Source: Carnegiea gigantea (lineage: Eukaryota; Streptophyta; Magnoliopsida; Caryophyllales; Cactaceae). Taken from it: DNA of 64,000 nucleotides. The stretch is taken from contig JAKOGI010000002.1 in NCBI GenBank assembly GCA_029747015.1, positions 868,001-932,000 on the forward strand. The letters are read 5' to 3'. Below, piece after piece: positions 37,641 to 50,345 of the stretch. Both the position numbers and the translations under genes were made by a program. The notes beneath the pieces were generated by a model. The model worked only from the letters and a program-made list of their open reading frames with translations, was not told where the DNA came from and ran no database searches. Positions within the stretch are counted from its first letter, which is position 1; each line of letters begins with the position of its first letter.

Positions 37641-39508
37641 CAATAGATAATTTTGTGTACTATTAGTCTTTAATGTGAAGATGCATCGGATGTCCTTCGC
37701 GCAATGATCATTTGGCAATACGTGCCGTTGTGTGATTGAAAGGGCCTATCAAGTATTTGGATTATCACAGGGATCCCTCTAGTAACTATATCATGTAAGT
37801 GTCATTTGTTTTCAGTGGCAGAGCTATTAAGGGACAAGTGAGGTAAATTAATGGAGGTTAATTGATCCCAATTTTATCGAAAAAAATTAAATGAAGGATA
37901 TTCTGATGGAAATAAAAGATAGATATATATTAATTAGTTTTTAAATATTCCATAAAGAAGTGCACAACAGATTAGTTGGCTACCTGTTGCTTTTTGTTGG
38001 AGGCCATAGGTTCAACTTCTCTTGTTGTCTTATGTGTAATTTTTTTTATTTTTTGGAATCTTTTTAAAAGTCTGTTGAACGACAATATCATGCTTTACTT
38101 TCAAAACATGAGATCTCGTCGATGGCAACTTTCTTGAATGTATTAGCTACGCACTTTATTTTTAGAACTATTAAAGTTATTATTATATGTATTATTAATC
38201 TCATTCCCCTTACTTTGAATCATGGCTCCGTCCCTGTTTGTTTTGCAAAAGGCCTGGTGCTATGCGTATGGTTTGTTGAAAGTAAGTATTGGTCAGTAAA
38301 GAGTTTGGACTATGTTTTATAGTCATCTTCTATTGAAGATTTTATAACCATAATCCATGATGTAGTGTCATCAACTATTCCATTTTGTATTGTCTCTGAC
38401 TTTCACAATTAACACTTATGCTTAATTGTCCCTATATTACAAAAGCGTAAAATTTATTGAACAATCCCCCGCCCAAAAAAAAAAAAAAAATATTCTATTT
38501 TTGTTTAAGTCATAAATAGATAATTTCAACTATTTGAGTGGCATTGTAGCGTATTACATACAACTTATAACCAAAATTAGCACAAAAAAGTTGACATAAT
38601 ACAAAATCTGAAATTTTACACTTAACTTACAAATCAAATAGCAAAAAATTTCTTCATTTTAAAATGACCATAAAAAATGTATTCTTGGATAATTTCAACT
38701 ATTCAACTACCATATTAGTTAAACATTTTATATTGATAGTTGCTCTTTTCTCAAAATTACATATTTGTGAAGACTGCTTAAATTTACTCAATCTCAAATT
38801 TCCGTCGCCAAAGCATCCAACTCATATTTCACACAGAGGAAGCTTCATCTCATGGCTGGGACCTAGGACCTTGAAAGCATTGGTCTAAATTTAGATGTGA
38901 TAAATTCATTAAAATTGCGGTAATGTTTTGATATTTATGTATGATCTTCAACAGCTTTGACTTACTACTTTACCGTACACCTAGAAAGGACTTTACCAAA
39001 AATTCAAAATTACAGCATTTAACTCTAAATCCAAATCCAACAAAGTGCACCAATCAATATTGTCCCAAAAATAATTAAAAAAGGAGATTACACCACCTCA
39101 GACATGAGGCAGCCTCAAACCTTTTGCAATAAGTTTTATTGCTAATGAATAAATGGAACACTACATTGACATCTCCCTCACTCAATCTCTCTCTCCCCTA
39201 TTGCAGGAAGTTAAATAATGCTGCAGTGGGCTGGGGGACTTAAGCAGAATCATCAAAATGGCAATTCATCAGATTAAAGACGGAAGGAAACTAACAGATG
39301 CACAGCACTATACAAGAAAGAGCCAGAATATCCACCTGAAATACAACATTACAACTCCTCTCTCTCTAAAGTCTGAATCCCATTTCTGAGCCAGACTGCA
39401 CCCTTTTTCTGTTAATCTGTAATTCGGAATGCAGATTGAAGGGTGCTAAATAATTCACGATTTATACAACAAACCGCTGCCGTCCTATTTTCAAAGTTGA
39501 AATGTAGT
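37641..39508. other. Intergenic and 3' flank of the glycosylase gene
   Basis: AT-rich DNA with an A-run near 38468-38484. The last few hundred bases (from about 39100) probably include the 3' untranslated region of the minus-strand gene that ends at 39509. No other gene is supported. Confidence 0.5.
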
Positions 39509-42500
39509 CTAATAGATAAAATGACCAGTCTGTACGTCAGAGCAGATACTTATCTCATCCAAGGCCCGCACAAGCTCAAGTTTAACCATGTCTTCTGCTG
39601 GCTTGTCATCGATTGCAGCCTTGGCCTTGAGATCCTCTTTCCCTATTGCCTCCTCAGCTGCAATACATTCCTGGAATCTAAAGCAGCTAATAAGATGATC
39701 GTTGGTTAAACCGGCTGTTTGCATGAATGAGTACACCACAGTGGGGCCGACCCCTCGAAACCCTCTCCTCACCAGATCCTTGCTTATAACATCTGCTTTT
39801 GGCGTCTTCACTGGCACCTGACGCGAATAACGAAACTTGTTGACTATGGGCTTCTGGTTTATAAAGCCCCATATGTACTTGTCAAATGATCCAAACTCAT
39901 CTATTATCTGCATTATCGCCAAGAAAACGAATGCTATAAGAAAATAAGCTTATCACTTGGAGATCACACTGTCTAGCATATAATTTTGCATATGAGAACA
40001 CATGCAATGAAATGAATTTTTCTCTCTTGGTTCAACAGTTTCCATGATACAGCGTGTTATTACAAGAACAATCTAGTCTAGGAAAAATAAGAAAAGAAAG
40101 CATCAACAACAATCTTAAGCATGGCTATAACTGCGCAAACACTGATGAATAATCTAAAATGCTGTTCAACCCTGAAATATGGGCAGTAGGATTCTTTATC
40201 CAGAAAGAATGAGAAATTTTCCATCCTATACAAGACTGAAGGCATGGCAAGAAATCAAATGCAACCAATAGTGTCATCCTAACCAAATAAACAATAGCTG
40301 CAAGCACTCTTTGATGGGAAACAACTATAGTCAATTTAATGACTACACATTTCAATACACTCGCCAAGCAATAATTACAATCTATGCCACAATTAAATGA
40401 AAATCATTGCTTTCTAATGGCAGCAACTGTGGAGAGCAAGGAAATCGCAGACTTTTGACCAGGATTCCTTCAGAAAAGTATCAGACAATGTGCACATACA
40501 CTATTTGAGAAACAAGCTAAAGTCCAAGGAAAGAGAGGGGAAAGACACAAGCATGCAAGCTTCAGACCAACGTCCCCAAGCCACATGCTGGTGTAGATGC
40601 CAATGGAGCTCAAAGCTCCTTGGTATTCTCTCTTAAAGTTTCAGCAAAGAATCCAGGTCAAAAAGGCAGTTGAAAGGAAATCAACTCTGGAAAACCCATA
40701 ATAGGGGATCTAAGGCTCATAAGTGTAAATCATGTAAGAAATTGGGCAGTATGATATACACAATTTATCATAGAAATGCCATCCCGATTTTGTGTCCAGC
40801 CACCAACACTAGTAACATAGATCCAAAGTACAACCAAAGGAGACAATCAATTTATGCTTGAGGCTTCTGCCAATGGAAGTCTCGGGTCCCATGCTCTTAC
40901 TGCATTGACATGCCTCCTAGGCTGCGGCTTCATAATCAACAATTACATGAGGATAGATCACATTGGAACAGAGTCTACAGCAAGAGGAACCTTGAACCAG
41001 ATGGACTGAGCAACCGCTAATGACCATACACTTCCAAAGAAAAACCCCATCCTTCCTGCACTCAAAATACCTTTTGAACTAGCATCAATTCTACAACTTA
41101 GCACAGGCCCAATAATTCCCAGCCTATGATCTCCAGGTTTCTACACAGATGCTACCTCAAAGTGAAATTCATGGCAGAGTGGCAGACTTGAGCCCAACTC
41201 TCTCCATCACACAGAGACTATGATTTCTGGGGTCAAACTTAACTACATAGTTACAGAGTGTGCGATAACAGTTCAGACAGAAAAGGAAAAGGGACATAAT
41301 AAAAATTACACATGTGCTCCATAGGTCTCAATCTATTCCTCTACCTTTTTGTTTAAATGATATGGAAACTTTGGAAAGACATCAGCAGACTATAGACTAT
41401 AGAGCATGGCATGACATATAAAGTCAAGACACAGCCTTGCAACCAAGGTATTTATCTCTCCTTCCATAACAACCAGATACTGATTTTGTGAAGTTGGGAT
41501 GAAAATAATACGATTGGGCAGAATAAATACTAGGAACTTCAAATTGTCTTGAGAAGAAACTGCCACAATCCCTCCGTAGAAACAAATGTACATATAAATC
41601 CATAGTTAACACTACAACTAACATCTAACACTAAGAAAGTAAACCCATGTGACTCATAACTAGGACTCGGTTTACACCTTAACTGTACCTGGTAATTGAA
41701 TCTCAAAGGCCATTTCCAGTTAAGCTAACCATCAACATTGCAAACATACAATGAATTCTCCATGCTAAGGCCCGCTAGCTAGTTTAAGAAATTGAATGTT
41801 CGTAGAGAAGTTCAGAAGAATTTTTGGCATCTAGCGCGTGTTTTTTTCCCACCTTTTTTGGGGCGGGGGGTGTTGAGATGACTAAATGGGCAGCAAGTAA
41901 GAGTGCTCAATTTAAAATCCTGGAGACAAGTTTTGTTGTGAGCAAATTAGTTGACAGAATATAGAGGCCAGCATAGAGGATGTCTTAATCTTCTGTATTT
42001 AATTTCCCCTTATTTTTTGGTGTATGAAAAAATTCATAGACATACTGCGCTGCTACGTTTTAGATGCAAAGCAATGACTACATGTATTGAAGAATGATAC
42101 CCCATACAAAAGACTGGACTGTGCCCTGATTGATGGTATACCTTGCACACTATACGTGCATTTTCAACAACATTCCTCAGTTTTAGCTCAGAAAGTAGCG
42201 TACTTCCTGGACTTCCTGGGGCACCAATCTTCTTCTCATTTAATTTAGAGACGGACATTGGGTTGAAGTCCAAAAAGACTTCTCTGCAAGAAGATAGGCA
42301 AACAAATTGGTAAGAAGCTTAGAACACCAGGTTCAATGATTGGAACAAGATAGATGAAAGGAAAGAAATTATCACGAGGCAGGAAAAGATATGTACCTAA
42401 AAATATTCCTCTTATTGAGTATTGTGGGCCACGTTAGCTCAGCCAAAGCAACAGCGAGACTCAGCAGTTCAAACAGTTTGCTACAATGCAAACAGCCTCA

Positions 42501-43246
42501 GTAAGCTGATAGGAGATGAGAAAAACTGGTCAAGAAATTTCAAACACAAAATAAAGAGATACTCATGACATACCTATCATCATGCACTGGAACACCCCAT
42601 TCTTCATCATGAAAAGCTGTATGTGATGGATCTTGGCAAGAAAAGGAAACAGCATTAGAGCATTGACCAAAACATAAACAACATCAAACAGTACAAGGAA
42701 CCCATAACTAGAAACTCATCTAAGAAAAAGCAAAATTTTTCTGCAGAATTCCCCTCTGACCTACACACACAAGAGTAGGTTCCTTCCTCATTTCATGAAA
42801 TTGTCCATTTTGAAGTTATAATCTCATAGATTGAATATAAGTCCTGTAAAGTATGAAGGACAGACAAATAACTTTTAATGTATTTAGTTATTTACAGAGG
42901 AAAATAAAGACCATGCTGTTGGCTAGACTGGGAGACCCCAAGGAAATACCTCTACATTAAAAAGAGCAGTGTAAGAGTCTAATGGGCTTTCTAAAAACAA
43001 AAGCTGCTTATCAGTTATCACCTCTTGCAATCTTCCCGTTGTAAACGATGGTAGAGCACCTCCATTAACTTAACAATCAAGCCTATAGTTTGAGAGAGTG
43101 TTCATAATCTACACAATATGTGTCTTGGGACCAAGTAATCAAAAGCCTAAATTATGCTAAACTGAGATTAAGGATGACAATTACATCCAAATTCGAGGCA
43201 CACCTGAACCAATCCGATTTGAGGCAAAATAATCTGACACCAATCC

Positions 43247-43312
<66 letters not shown>

Positions 43313-45596
43313 GAGTCCAAACCCGAAAACATAATCAGAATTCCAGTCGAATTCGGATTGGATTTGGAGGGAACATAACATCTAATCTATTTTCATTTTG
43401 ATCTAACTATTTTATTAAATAATTAAAATTTAAATTTAAAAGTTTACAAATGTAAAGTCTACCATCAAACCTCAGCCTAAGTCTATACACCCACCTCCTA
43501 TTAATCGCTTTGTTGACTAAGATCATGCCAATGGCCTAGTCGACAACATTAGTCTTAGTCTCACTCTGTTGCCAACTAGGCCATCGGCGTGATCTGCCTC
43601 GTTGTCACTTGTCAGTCTTCCCTAGTTTAGCATTATATATTCAAATATTCAATCGGTATGATACGAATGCGCATATTATCGCATCGATAGATGAACGAAA
43701 TAAGTTCAAATGAAAAACAACACCACCACCACCACCACCACCGCCTCTATCTCCCAGTGTGGGTCCCGCTTTCGCGAGGTTTGGGGAGATCCACATGTAG
43801 ATAGCCGTACCTCTACCAGCATTCATGCCCGTAGAGAGGATGAATCCAATAGACTCACAAAACAAGATTTTGAGAAAGAATTTATAGAAGAAGAATTTTG
43901 TGAAAACATTTAATATCAAATCAATTCGAATGAAAAAGAACATACAAAATTGTTGTGGGAGAAAGGAAATCAGATCGAATCAGATCGAATCAGACTCCAA
44001 TCCGATCCAAGTCAGAGCGGATTCGGAGGTTCCCTCTAGTCCGTTGGATCGAATTCGGTCGGATTTTAGATATGAAACTTAATCGAATTCATATTCGGAT
44101 GTTCTAATATCCAATCTAAATCCAATCCCCAACAGAGATCATTGGAGCAACATCTCATGGTCCACCTAGATAATTGTCCCTTGTTACCTATAACTTAAGC
44201 ACAACAATGGTTTACTAATTACTACCAACAATTTCAAAGAAAAAACTTTTCCAACAAGGAACAGAGATCCATGCGAGCTCCATACACAAATTCAATTCTT
44301 GAGCTGCGAGCTGCGTATACAAAATCAACTCTTGAGCTTATTTATCTGCTATCGCAACGGATGTGAGCAATAATAATATATCCTCCAATATTGCCAATCA
44401 CAAGTGGCTGATTCAAGCATCTATGTTCCTTAGTACCACATGAGCCTTGATGGATCCAAGAGGCCCCATCTACCCATGAGGGCACCATAGCGAGGTAAGA
44501 CATGGGAGAAAGGAAAGGAGATAACAAAGGGTATACCCCCACCCCCACCCCCACCCCCACCCCCACCCAAAAATTAAAAGCTCTAGTGGGCTGAAAATCT
44601 AGTTCGTTCAGTTGAAATTGAGCTTTCTCCCCACTAGGCCATTCATGTGACCTCCCCCCACCCCCCTCTTTCCCCCGTAGTTTCCAGTACCACCAAGTTG
44701 GTCCATCTATCTAACAAGTAGCTGAAAACTCAATATGGGAAAATTTTGCAACACTCAGTCGCAGCCTACCACTTCATTTTGTAATTCTACGATCCAACAA
44801 GTTAGCCTCTTTGTAATTCACTTGCAGGGTTAAGGTTGTGCACATCCGATAAAACAGATGATGTCATATAACGACGGGTAATTTGACAGCGAAAATGTCG
44901 CCATATAATGACTGCCATTTCCAATATAATGACTACCTTTTCCAATAGGACAGACGACAATAAACCTATAAGCTACTACTGAATCAGCGAGATAACACCA
45001 AAACGGACAACTCGAATGTAAAGCCTGCATATAATAAACAAGAAAGAACCCACATAAAAGGCAGAGCAAAAGCATATACCAGTATTAGAGGTAACCCATG
45101 CACACCTTCTCTTGAATGCCGACCCATCTGGCTCTGTCATCACTCCGTCCTCAGCCACAACTTTGTCAACCATCCTCTCAAGCTTATTAACAACCTTATC
45201 CAGTTTGCTAGCCCCTTGTTTTCTCCTGATTGTGAGACTATTGCTCCGACTAATCCTCCCCGTGGATGCTCGGCTATGACAGGAATCCGACGAGGCGTCC
45301 GACGAGCACGACGCATTCATGGACAAGTTCCCTCGGAGTAGTTGGTTTCCATGCTGCCTTAGAATTGATGGGGCACTGAGATTCTTCATTGGAGGCGAAA
45401 CTGTTGGTGATACCTGTACTTGTGTTTTGTCCTTACTATTAGCTTCCATCTCCGGCAAACTCTCGACCCTCCGGTGAGGCTTCGCCATCGGCTTCTGAGC
45501 GTCGACCGTCCTCGCTTTGTTTCCCCCCGGAACTAGCACCGGCCTTTCGTCGGAATCCGCCAAATTCATAGATCTAACCCTAGGCCCACCTGACAT
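39509..45596 (-). CDS. DNA-3-methyladenine glycosylase I (TAG/HhH family)
   Basis: Five exons on the minus strand join in phase: 45596-45080, 42631-42574, 42480-42397, 42283-42142 and 39907-39509, giving 399 residues. The family removes 3-methyladenine from alkylated DNA in base-excision repair. The zinc-snap residues known from E. coli Tag are present: Cys in RRCAWVTS (165), His in AFHDEEWG (180), and His/Cys in NDHLISC (338 and 342). GFRGVGPTVVYSFMQ is the conserved C-terminal block. The position of the bacterial catalytic Glu38 aligns with Ala, with AELTW following, as in other plant homologues I recall. The first 160 residues are a Ser/Arg-rich plant-type extension, likely disordered. I chose MSGGPRVRSM as start by resemblance to plant homologues; an in-frame ATG lies 33 codons upstream (45695). 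Introns 1 and 4 exceed 2 kb. Confidence 0.92.
43250..43309. repeat. (AT)n microsatellite in intron 1
   Basis: About 60 bases of uninterrupted TA repeats within intron 1 of the glycosylase gene. The flanks (43170-43390) contain CAATCCGA and TCGGATTGG in inverted orientation, suggesting the run sits inside an old MITE. Confidence 0.9.
43722..43868 (-). mobile_element. 5'-truncated SINE fragment
   Basis: On the minus strand the sequence contains CATCCTCTCTACGGGCATGA, then a GGTAGAGGTACGGCTATCTA block, CCCCAAACC and GGGACCCACACTGGG, followed by a GGT-repeat and TTGTTTTT tail. This resembles the 3' part of the TS/Au-type plant SINEs. The polymerase III promoter boxes expected at the 5' end are absent, so it is a truncated copy. 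It lies in intron 1 of the glycosylase gene. Confidence 0.5.
44537..44568. repeat. (CCCCCA)n minisatellite
   Basis: Five hexamers of ACCCCC in glycosylase intron 1. Transcribed from the minus strand, this gives G-rich RNA with five G5 blocks, which could form a G-quadruplex. Confidence 0.9.
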
Positions 45597-46085
45597 GGAC
45601 GAAATTTCGCCCCAAATACCAATAACTGATAAAATTCGGCCGAAATCGACAATCAGGCGCAAGAGAAGGCGCACATTGCTAGAATGAAGTTCCAATCGGC
45701 AAAAAATAACAGTGAAAATTAGGGTTCATGGCGAACGCAGCTGAAATGAGAAGGAACCCTAGATGAGGGGCTAAATCAAGCTGCATTGTGGGAAGTTGAG
45801 CTCCAGAAGTGCAGAATGCGAGACCTTCATCCGTACGACTGTGACACGACTGTGCTGCTGGACAGCAACTCTAGAGAGAGAAAGAGAGGATGAAGAGCTG
45901 AAAAGGGTTGGAAATGGCGAAGTGGAGGATGGAAGATGGAAGCAAAGAATGGAATTGGATTCTTCTGGAGAGAGAGAGAGAGAGAGAGTGAGAGTGATGA
46001 GACTGGGGTTGGTAATGGGTGATGCTAGTAGTGCAGTCGCCACTCGCCAGTGAGAGCGTGACACTTGATCAATAGAGCCGTTCAA
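45597..46085 (-). promoter_or_regulatory. 5' flank of the glycosylase gene
   Basis: Contains a GA/CT run at 45967-45988 and other CT-rich stretches on the coding strand, as is common in plant 5' leaders. An in-frame upstream ATG lies at 45695. I see no clear TATA box. Confidence 0.35.
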
Positions 46086-46783
46086 AAGTGGGTACGACTC
46101 CTAACTCCTAATAGATCCTAGTTGGCACCTCTTATGGACTTCATCAATGTTATGACCGGTTCTTGATTAAAGCCCTAAACATCTTGACCTTATTTGACAA
46201 ATCGTGGTTAGCTGTTAATTGTTTACGTTATTTGCTATTCATTAGCTATTTAAGTTAGTTATTTATATTAATCATTTGAATTAATTGCTTATAATAAAAT
46301 TATTTGGTGAATTGATCGTTTATGAAAAAGTTATGAGACAATAAACTAATTCTTAAAAAACCACTTCTAAAAAACTTATAATATTAACTTTTTTGAATTA
46401 GATTTTTGAATCCAAAAAACTCTTCTAAAAGACTCTTCTATTAAACATATAAGTATCCCATTATTATATTTTTAGCTAATCACATTAAGTAGATATCATA
46501 TGATAAAAAAGAGTACTTATTTGTCCTTTTCTAATTAACAAGTATTGTGCAGGATGCTTCATTGCATTGTTTTTTGGAATTTCTTTTTCATTAGTCCGTC
46601 ATATTATTAGTCTTGCTTACAATTTTGTAAGAAGTCCTGTTCCGTGGTACAATATTACAAAAGTTTGTTCCTCTATAATCCTCTCCATTTGGATTCCAAT
46701 TTTCAAGATGCTTATCACAAAGTAAGGAATTCATTAAGATATTTTTTGGGGTCTTTGGGCTTCTATCTTAACAAAGTTGAGTT
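46086..46783. other. Intergenic between divergent genes
   Basis: AT-rich sequence between the glycosylase gene and cyclin gene. No frame or structured repeat recognised. Its last eight bases (GTTGAGTT) are the target duplication of the following MITE. Confidence 0.5.
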
Positions 46784-47198
46784 TAGGGGTGGTAAACTAA
46801 GTAGATTGGTCAGTTTAAAATAGGGTTAATGAATGGTCCAGTCAATAATGGGTGAACTATTAAAATACATTAACGAGTCGGATTAGGTCAAACCATCAAC
46901 GGTCCATTTAGTGACCTTTTATTTTTTCAACCTTTCACATTAATTTACATGTTACAATTAGTTAAACTTATTAGCAATACTTTATACATAACAATAATTA
47001 TTATGCACAGTTTTTTTGTGCAAGTTTGCTTCATTTTAAAAGTAAGTCGCCCGTGATCCAATCCAACTCGATCCATTTATTTATATAGAAGGTCCGATCC
47101 GACCCAAATTATTAACAAGCTAGTCATGACTCGACCCGGTACACTTTGTAAACGAGTCAACCTCAACCCAACTCGACTCGATCTATTGCTCACCCTTA
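46784..47198. mobile_element. hAT-type MITE with exact 8-bp duplication
   Basis: 415 bp with ends TAGGGGTGG and CACCCTTA, bordered by GTTGAGTT on both sides (46776-46783, 47199-47206). The interior contains repeated GATCC and ACTCGACTCGAT-like motifs and no protein. Its ends resemble the MITE at 32570. Confidence 0.75.
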
Positions 47199-47206
47199 GT
47201 TGAGTT

Positions 47207-47874
47207 ACATTTAGTGTATAATAGGATAGAATTCTGTCGTCATAGATTTTCTCTAGGCATAAGATTTATACCTGATACCTTACTTAAAGAGAATAAGTCA
47301 TTTGAACTAATATGTGTCAGTTATTACTTTAATATCTGTAAACATTATAAAAACACTTCCACAACCTTACCACGACATGAAGCAGGAAAAAGGGTGAAAA
47401 AATATAATAAAACAGACAATGCTCTAAAAAGACAAAAATAGTTATGTTCTGAAGAATAATTATAAGATACTGAGAATAGTAATATACTCGCATTTCCTCA
47501 CTGTTTTCCTCATTATTTCCTCACCTTCCCTCAGCATAGTCTTTTTGCATTTCAATTTAAAATAAAATAAAGATCTTATATTTCTGATTGCAAAATGAAA
47601 ATCCTTTACAGAAACAGATTCAATTCTTATAAATTCAAGATTCCAGAGGAAGAGGCCGGAAGAAAAATGTGCATGCAAGATTCTTTTTTTTAAAAAAGAA
47701 AAGGAAATATGTGAAAAGAAAAGAAAGTGGATATCATTCCCCGTGTGCTCACAACGGTAGGCCCAACCCAGGCCCAGCGCTCCCGAGAGCCAACATTCTG
47801 GCATCGTATGGCCAATTTTACTTTTAAATTACCAAAAAAATGGATAAAAATACCCAAAAATTAAAAAAAATTAA
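47207..47874. other. Intergenic, upstream of the cyclin gene
   Basis: No gene recognised. Probably the distal promoter of the cyclin gene. Confidence 0.4.
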
Positions 47875-47973
47875 AACGGGGGAATTAAAAACGGTAAAAA
47901 GGAAATGTGCTGCGACTTTACCGTTGGATTGGAGCGGATCCGACGATTCACACTTTACACAAATTCGACCGTT
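47875..47973 (+). promoter_or_regulatory. Mitosis-specific activator (MSA) cores
   Basis: Four AACGG cores lie within 100 bp and 110-210 bp upstream of the cyclin ATG: plus strand 47875-47879 and 47889-47893, minus strand 47921-47925 (CCGTT) and 47969-47973 (CCGTT). AACGG is the core of the MSA element, bound by three-repeat MYB factors that drive B-type cyclin expression at G2/M. Two minus-strand copies read CCAACGG and CAACGG, close to the full consensus. Confidence 0.62.
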
Positions 47974-48043
47974 GTTTGGTTCCCCCATTTCGTTTAAATT
48001 GCCCTCGTCTCCCCCATTGCAGCAATGCTCAAAGCCACAAACT

Positions 48044-48046
<3 letters not shown>

Positions 48047-48084
<38 letters not shown>
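48047..48084. repeat. (AG)n run abutting the cyclin ATG
   Basis: 38 bases of pure AG repeat end directly at the start codon at 48085, so the purine tract is part of the 5' leader. Confidence 0.95.
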
Positions 48085-48089
<5 letters not shown>

Positions 48090-50345
48090 TGCCAGAGCTG
48101 TTTTGCAGGAGCAAGTGCAACACAGAGGTATTCATTGCTCTTCCTTTTCATCTCTTTTTGCAACCCATTTCTCCTGTACAATTAAATAATTCTTTTTTTT
48201 TTCTGGGTCCATTTCCATTTCAACAATATCCAAGGCCTATATTGGTTTGTGTGTTTCATTGAAGATATCTGTAAATCTTCAAGACTTTTGGCCCCGTTTT
48301 AATTTCTCTCTTAATGACTGTTGGCATCCTGATATTCGTGTTCCACAACCTTTTGCTTTATGTTGATATATCTTTTACGGTATCTAATAAGTTATACCAG
48401 ATATTGAATTTTGATCGTTGATCACTTTAATCCTTTCATTTTTTCCTTTTTTTGCCTTGGGGGGGGGGGGGGCCGGGCCATATCTGTTCTTCATGTTGAT
48501 CTGAGAGTGATCCAGAAAAGATTGATAAGCAACAAAATTTCAATATAAAAGATGGGTTCTTTTGATTCTTCTCTAATCATGAAATACCAATCTTGTTTTG
48601 TAATCAAAACAAGATAAAGGCACTCTTTGACCTGGGTTTGGGTTAAATCTAGTTGAAGAATGATCTGACTAAAATTCAAATCTTTCTGGGATGTCATATT
48701 AGGTGGAGTTCAACAGAAGAATGTTCAAGGAGAGAGGAGGAACAGGACAGCCCTAGGTGACATCCAGAATCTTGTCACAACCAGAGGAGCTGGTGCTAAT
48801 GGCATTGGGAAGCCTCAGCAGATAAACCGCCCCCTTACAAGGAGCTTCTGTGCTCAGCTCCTCGCGAATGCACAAGCTGCTGCTGAGAAAAACAAGGTAT
48901 TTCGCGTTCCCATTGAACCAAATTTTTGGTTTTTGGTCTTTAACACATCAAATTTGATTTTGGATGGTTCTTGTCATTTGTGCAGAAACAAGGAGAGCAA
49001 GTTGTGAATGTCAATGCTGGGCCAAGAAGGGTGGCAGGAGCAGTAGCCCAGAAAAAACTGCAAGAGAAGAAGAAGCCAGAAGTGATTGAAATCACAGAAA
49101 CTCCATCTGCTTCTGACCATAGGAGAGTGCAGCAAAAAGCAGCATCTAAGAAGAAGAAATCTCCAACCCTAACATCTTTCCTCACTGCCCGCAGCAAGGA
49201 AGCATGTGGATTGACCAAGAAACCTCAAGAGTTGATAGTGAACATTGACGAGGGAAGCCTAGAAGATGAACTTGCAGTTGTTGAGTATGTAGAAGACCTC
49301 TACAACTTTTACAAGCTCGCCGAGGATGAAAGCCGAGTTCAAGACTACATGGGTATGCAGCCAGATATCAATGAGAAAATGAGGGCAATTCTTGTGGACT
49401 GGTTGATTGAGGTTCACTATAAGTTTGAGTTGAGACCAGAAACCCTCTACTTGACCATAAACATCATCGATCGTTTCCTCTCGATGAAGGTTGTCCCCAG
49501 AAAGGAGCTTCAATTGGTGGGCATTGGCTCGATGCTCATTGCTTGCAAATACGAAGAAATCTGGGCACCAGAGGTACCAAAATTCAGCAATCCAGAATCT
49601 GAAATTTTTTTAAACTCATTGGGTTCGTGTGATTTTTCAATGACTTCACCTAATTTTTGGGTTTTGGTGAAATCCGCAGGTCAATGACTTTGTTCAGATC
49701 TCAGACAAAGCATATGTCAGAGAGCAAGTGCTGACTATGGAGAAGGCAATACTGGGTAAACTTGAGTGGTACTTGACAGTTCCCACAGCATACATGTTCC
49801 TTGCCAGATATGTAAAAGCTTCTATTCCAACTGACTCTGAGGTATAATTTTCACTTATTTTTTTCTTTTTCAAGGAGTTGGTATTCAGTTTTTGGGCATT
49901 TCTGATTTTTTGTGTTTTTGGAATGAAGATGGAGAAAATGGTGTATTTCTTTGCTGAACTTGGGATTATGAACTACACCAGCACAATTAAGTACCCTCCA
50001 TCACTGTTAGCTGCTTCGAGTGTCTATGCTGCCCGGTGTACATTGAACAAGAGCCCTTCTTGGACAGAAACTCTCAAGCACTACACTGGCTATTCAGAAG
50101 AACAGCTGAAGTAAGAATATTTTTGGTATCAAAATTGTTGTATGCGTATCTTTTGGTCACATAAGATGACTACTAACTTATGCATAAAAACCATGTGCAG
50201 GGAGTGTACTAAACTGTTAGTCAGCTACCACTTGGCCGCACCAGAGAACAGGCTCAGGGCAGTCTACAAAAAGTTCTCAAAACCAGACATGGGTGCAGTA
50301 GCCCTTCGGACTCCGGCCAAGAGCCTTTTGGCGGCCTCCATTTAA
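48085..50345 (+). CDS. CYCB1: G2/mitotic-specific cyclin B1
   Basis: Six exons joined in phase: 48085-48127, 48703-48896, 48986-49573, 49680-49841, 49929-50110 and 50201-50345, giving 437 residues. B1-type cyclins activate CDKs at mitotic entry and are then destroyed by the anaphase-promoting complex. Visible features: destruction box RTALGDIQN (29-37), lysine-rich stretches in the N-terminal third, the cyclin signature MRAILVDWL (211-219) followed by HYKFEL (223-228), whose HxKF wording marks the B1 group, and a complete two-fold cyclin box to the C-terminus. Length fits plant CYCB1 proteins. All introns are GT-AG. The first exon is only 14 codons, and readings of exon 3 that ignore the 49574 splice site run into a stop. 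MSA cores upstream support G2/M expression. Confidence 0.96.

Noticed and set aside
43120..43401. Frame through the (AT)n run in glycosylase intron 1
   Set aside because: The encoded YIYIYI repeat is a by-product of the microsatellite.
47840..48262. 140-codon plus-strand frame around the cyclin start
   Set aside because: It reads through the AG repeat and cyclin leader in a different frame; the cyclin ATG at 48085 with the D-box downstream explains the region.
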